A program made the translations under genes and the position numbers. Below, in pieces: positions 54,239 through 54,542 of a stretch of 54,542 nt of DNA. The DNA lies in assembly GCA_023403845.1 (NCBI GenBank), contig JAEYDL010000034.1:1-54542 (forward strand), read 5' to 3'. The notes under the pieces are model-generated. The model saw nothing but the letters and a program-made list of their open reading frames with translations. It was not told where the DNA came from and searched no databases. The stretch is from Pseudomonadota bacterium (GTDB taxonomy: Bacteria; Desulfobacterota; Desulfovibrionia; Desulfovibrionales; Desulfovibrionaceae). Positions within the stretch are counted from its first letter, which is position 1. Every line of letters begins with the position of its first letter.

Positions 54239-54542
54239 ATGACACAACGCAGAACGCAGACAATGGACGGCAACACAGCCGCCGCCTATATCTCCTATCC
54301 CTTCACGGAAGTGGCTGCCATCTTCCCCATCACCCCGAGTTCCCCCATGGCGGAACTCACCGACGCATGGGCCGCGCGCGGCAAGAAGAATCTCTTCGGC
54401 CAGCCCGTCCGGGTAGTGGAAATGCAGTCCGAGGGAGGAGCGGCCGGGGCACTGCACGGCTCGCTTCAGGGCGGCTCCCTGACCACCACCTATACGGCCT
54501 CGCAGGGCCTGCTGCTCATGATTCCCAACATGTACAAGATCG
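54239..54542 (+). CDS. por: Pyruvate:ferredoxin (flavodoxin) oxidoreductase, N-terminal part (cut by window end)
   Basis: Oxidises pyruvate to acetyl-CoA and CO2, reducing ferredoxin or flavodoxin. The first 101 codons are present: TMDGNTAAAYISYPFTEVAAIFPITPSSPMAEL, VVEMQSEGGAAGALHGSLQGG and LTTTYTASQGLLLMIPNMYKI, the start of domain I of the single-chain enzyme. GAGGGAG precedes the ATG. The coding sequence runs off the window. It may oxidise the pyruvate released by the lyase pathway upstream, as well as serve central metabolism. Confidence 0.95.
   Translation, partial: MTQRRTQTMDGNTAAAYISYPFTEVAAIFPITPSSPMAELTDAWAARGKKNLFGQPVRVVEMQSEGGAAGALHGSLQGGSLTTTYTASQGLLLMIPNMYKI

Overview
The window looks like a chromosomal segment of a Desulfovibrionaceae-type anaerobe (Desulfovibrio/Bilophila/Mailhella-like); this is inferred from gene content, not from a marker gene. 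The signs are a menaquinol-linked nitrite reductase (nrfHA) with a c-heme sensor kinase, many sigma-54 enhancer-binding proteins and -24/-12 promoters, TRAP and TctABC carboxylate transporters, a pyruvate:ferredoxin oxidoreductase and a selenoprotein. No CRISPR array, prophage, rRNA or intact insertion sequence was seen.

Layout. (1) 1-6.4 kb: nrfHA (minus strand) faces a hybrid kinase with a periplasmic CxxCH domain and an NtrC-type response regulator; two palindromes and a near-consensus sigma-54 promoter lie between them. (2) 6.7-15.6 kb: a PrpR-type sigma-54 activator, a polyphosphate operon (ppk, an HD protein resembling the Ppx C-terminal domain, ppx) and a TolC-like outer-membrane lipoprotein. 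(3) 16.0 kb: tRNA-Arg(ACG). (4) 16.7-36.3 kb: a more AT-rich catabolic island. Minus strand: biotin carrier protein, 3-hydroxyacyl-CoA dehydrogenase, enoyl-CoA hydratase, thiolase, TctA, TctB and a private biotin ligase. A LysR regulator follows. Plus strand: biotin carboxylase, two CoA-transferases, a metallo-hydrolase, carboxyltransferase, TctC and a tartrate/D-malate dehydrogenase. The island thus holds every part of an ATP-dependent acyl-CoA carboxylase plus a short beta-oxidation route and carboxylate uptake. It ends at a truncated sigma-54 regulator.

(5) 37.3-43.0 kb: a CpxAR-like two-component system precedes the most striking locus, an exported UGSC-family protein whose gene is split by an in-frame TGA. 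The TGA falls exactly at the U of a U-G-S-C motif and is followed by a SECIS-like hairpin, so 39917-41665 is read here as one 582-residue selenoprotein. The next gene encodes an exported paralogue of its C-terminal domain.

(6) 43.0-54.5 kb: a minus-strand operon (split SuyAB/UxaA-type lyase, two beta-hydroxyacid dehydrogenases, a cyclase-family hydrolase) is divergent from a plus-strand run of two complete TRAP transporters, followed by the start of a pyruvate:ferredoxin oxidoreductase. Both divergent operons and the oxidoreductase have good sigma-54 promoters, and a 12-bp element recurs about 190 bp upstream of each divergent promoter. The simplest model is uptake of a sulfonate or sugar acid, lyase cleavage to pyruvate and pyruvate oxidation. 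The second TRAP binding protein carries a 15-unit AG repeat right after its start codon, the hallmark of phase variation.
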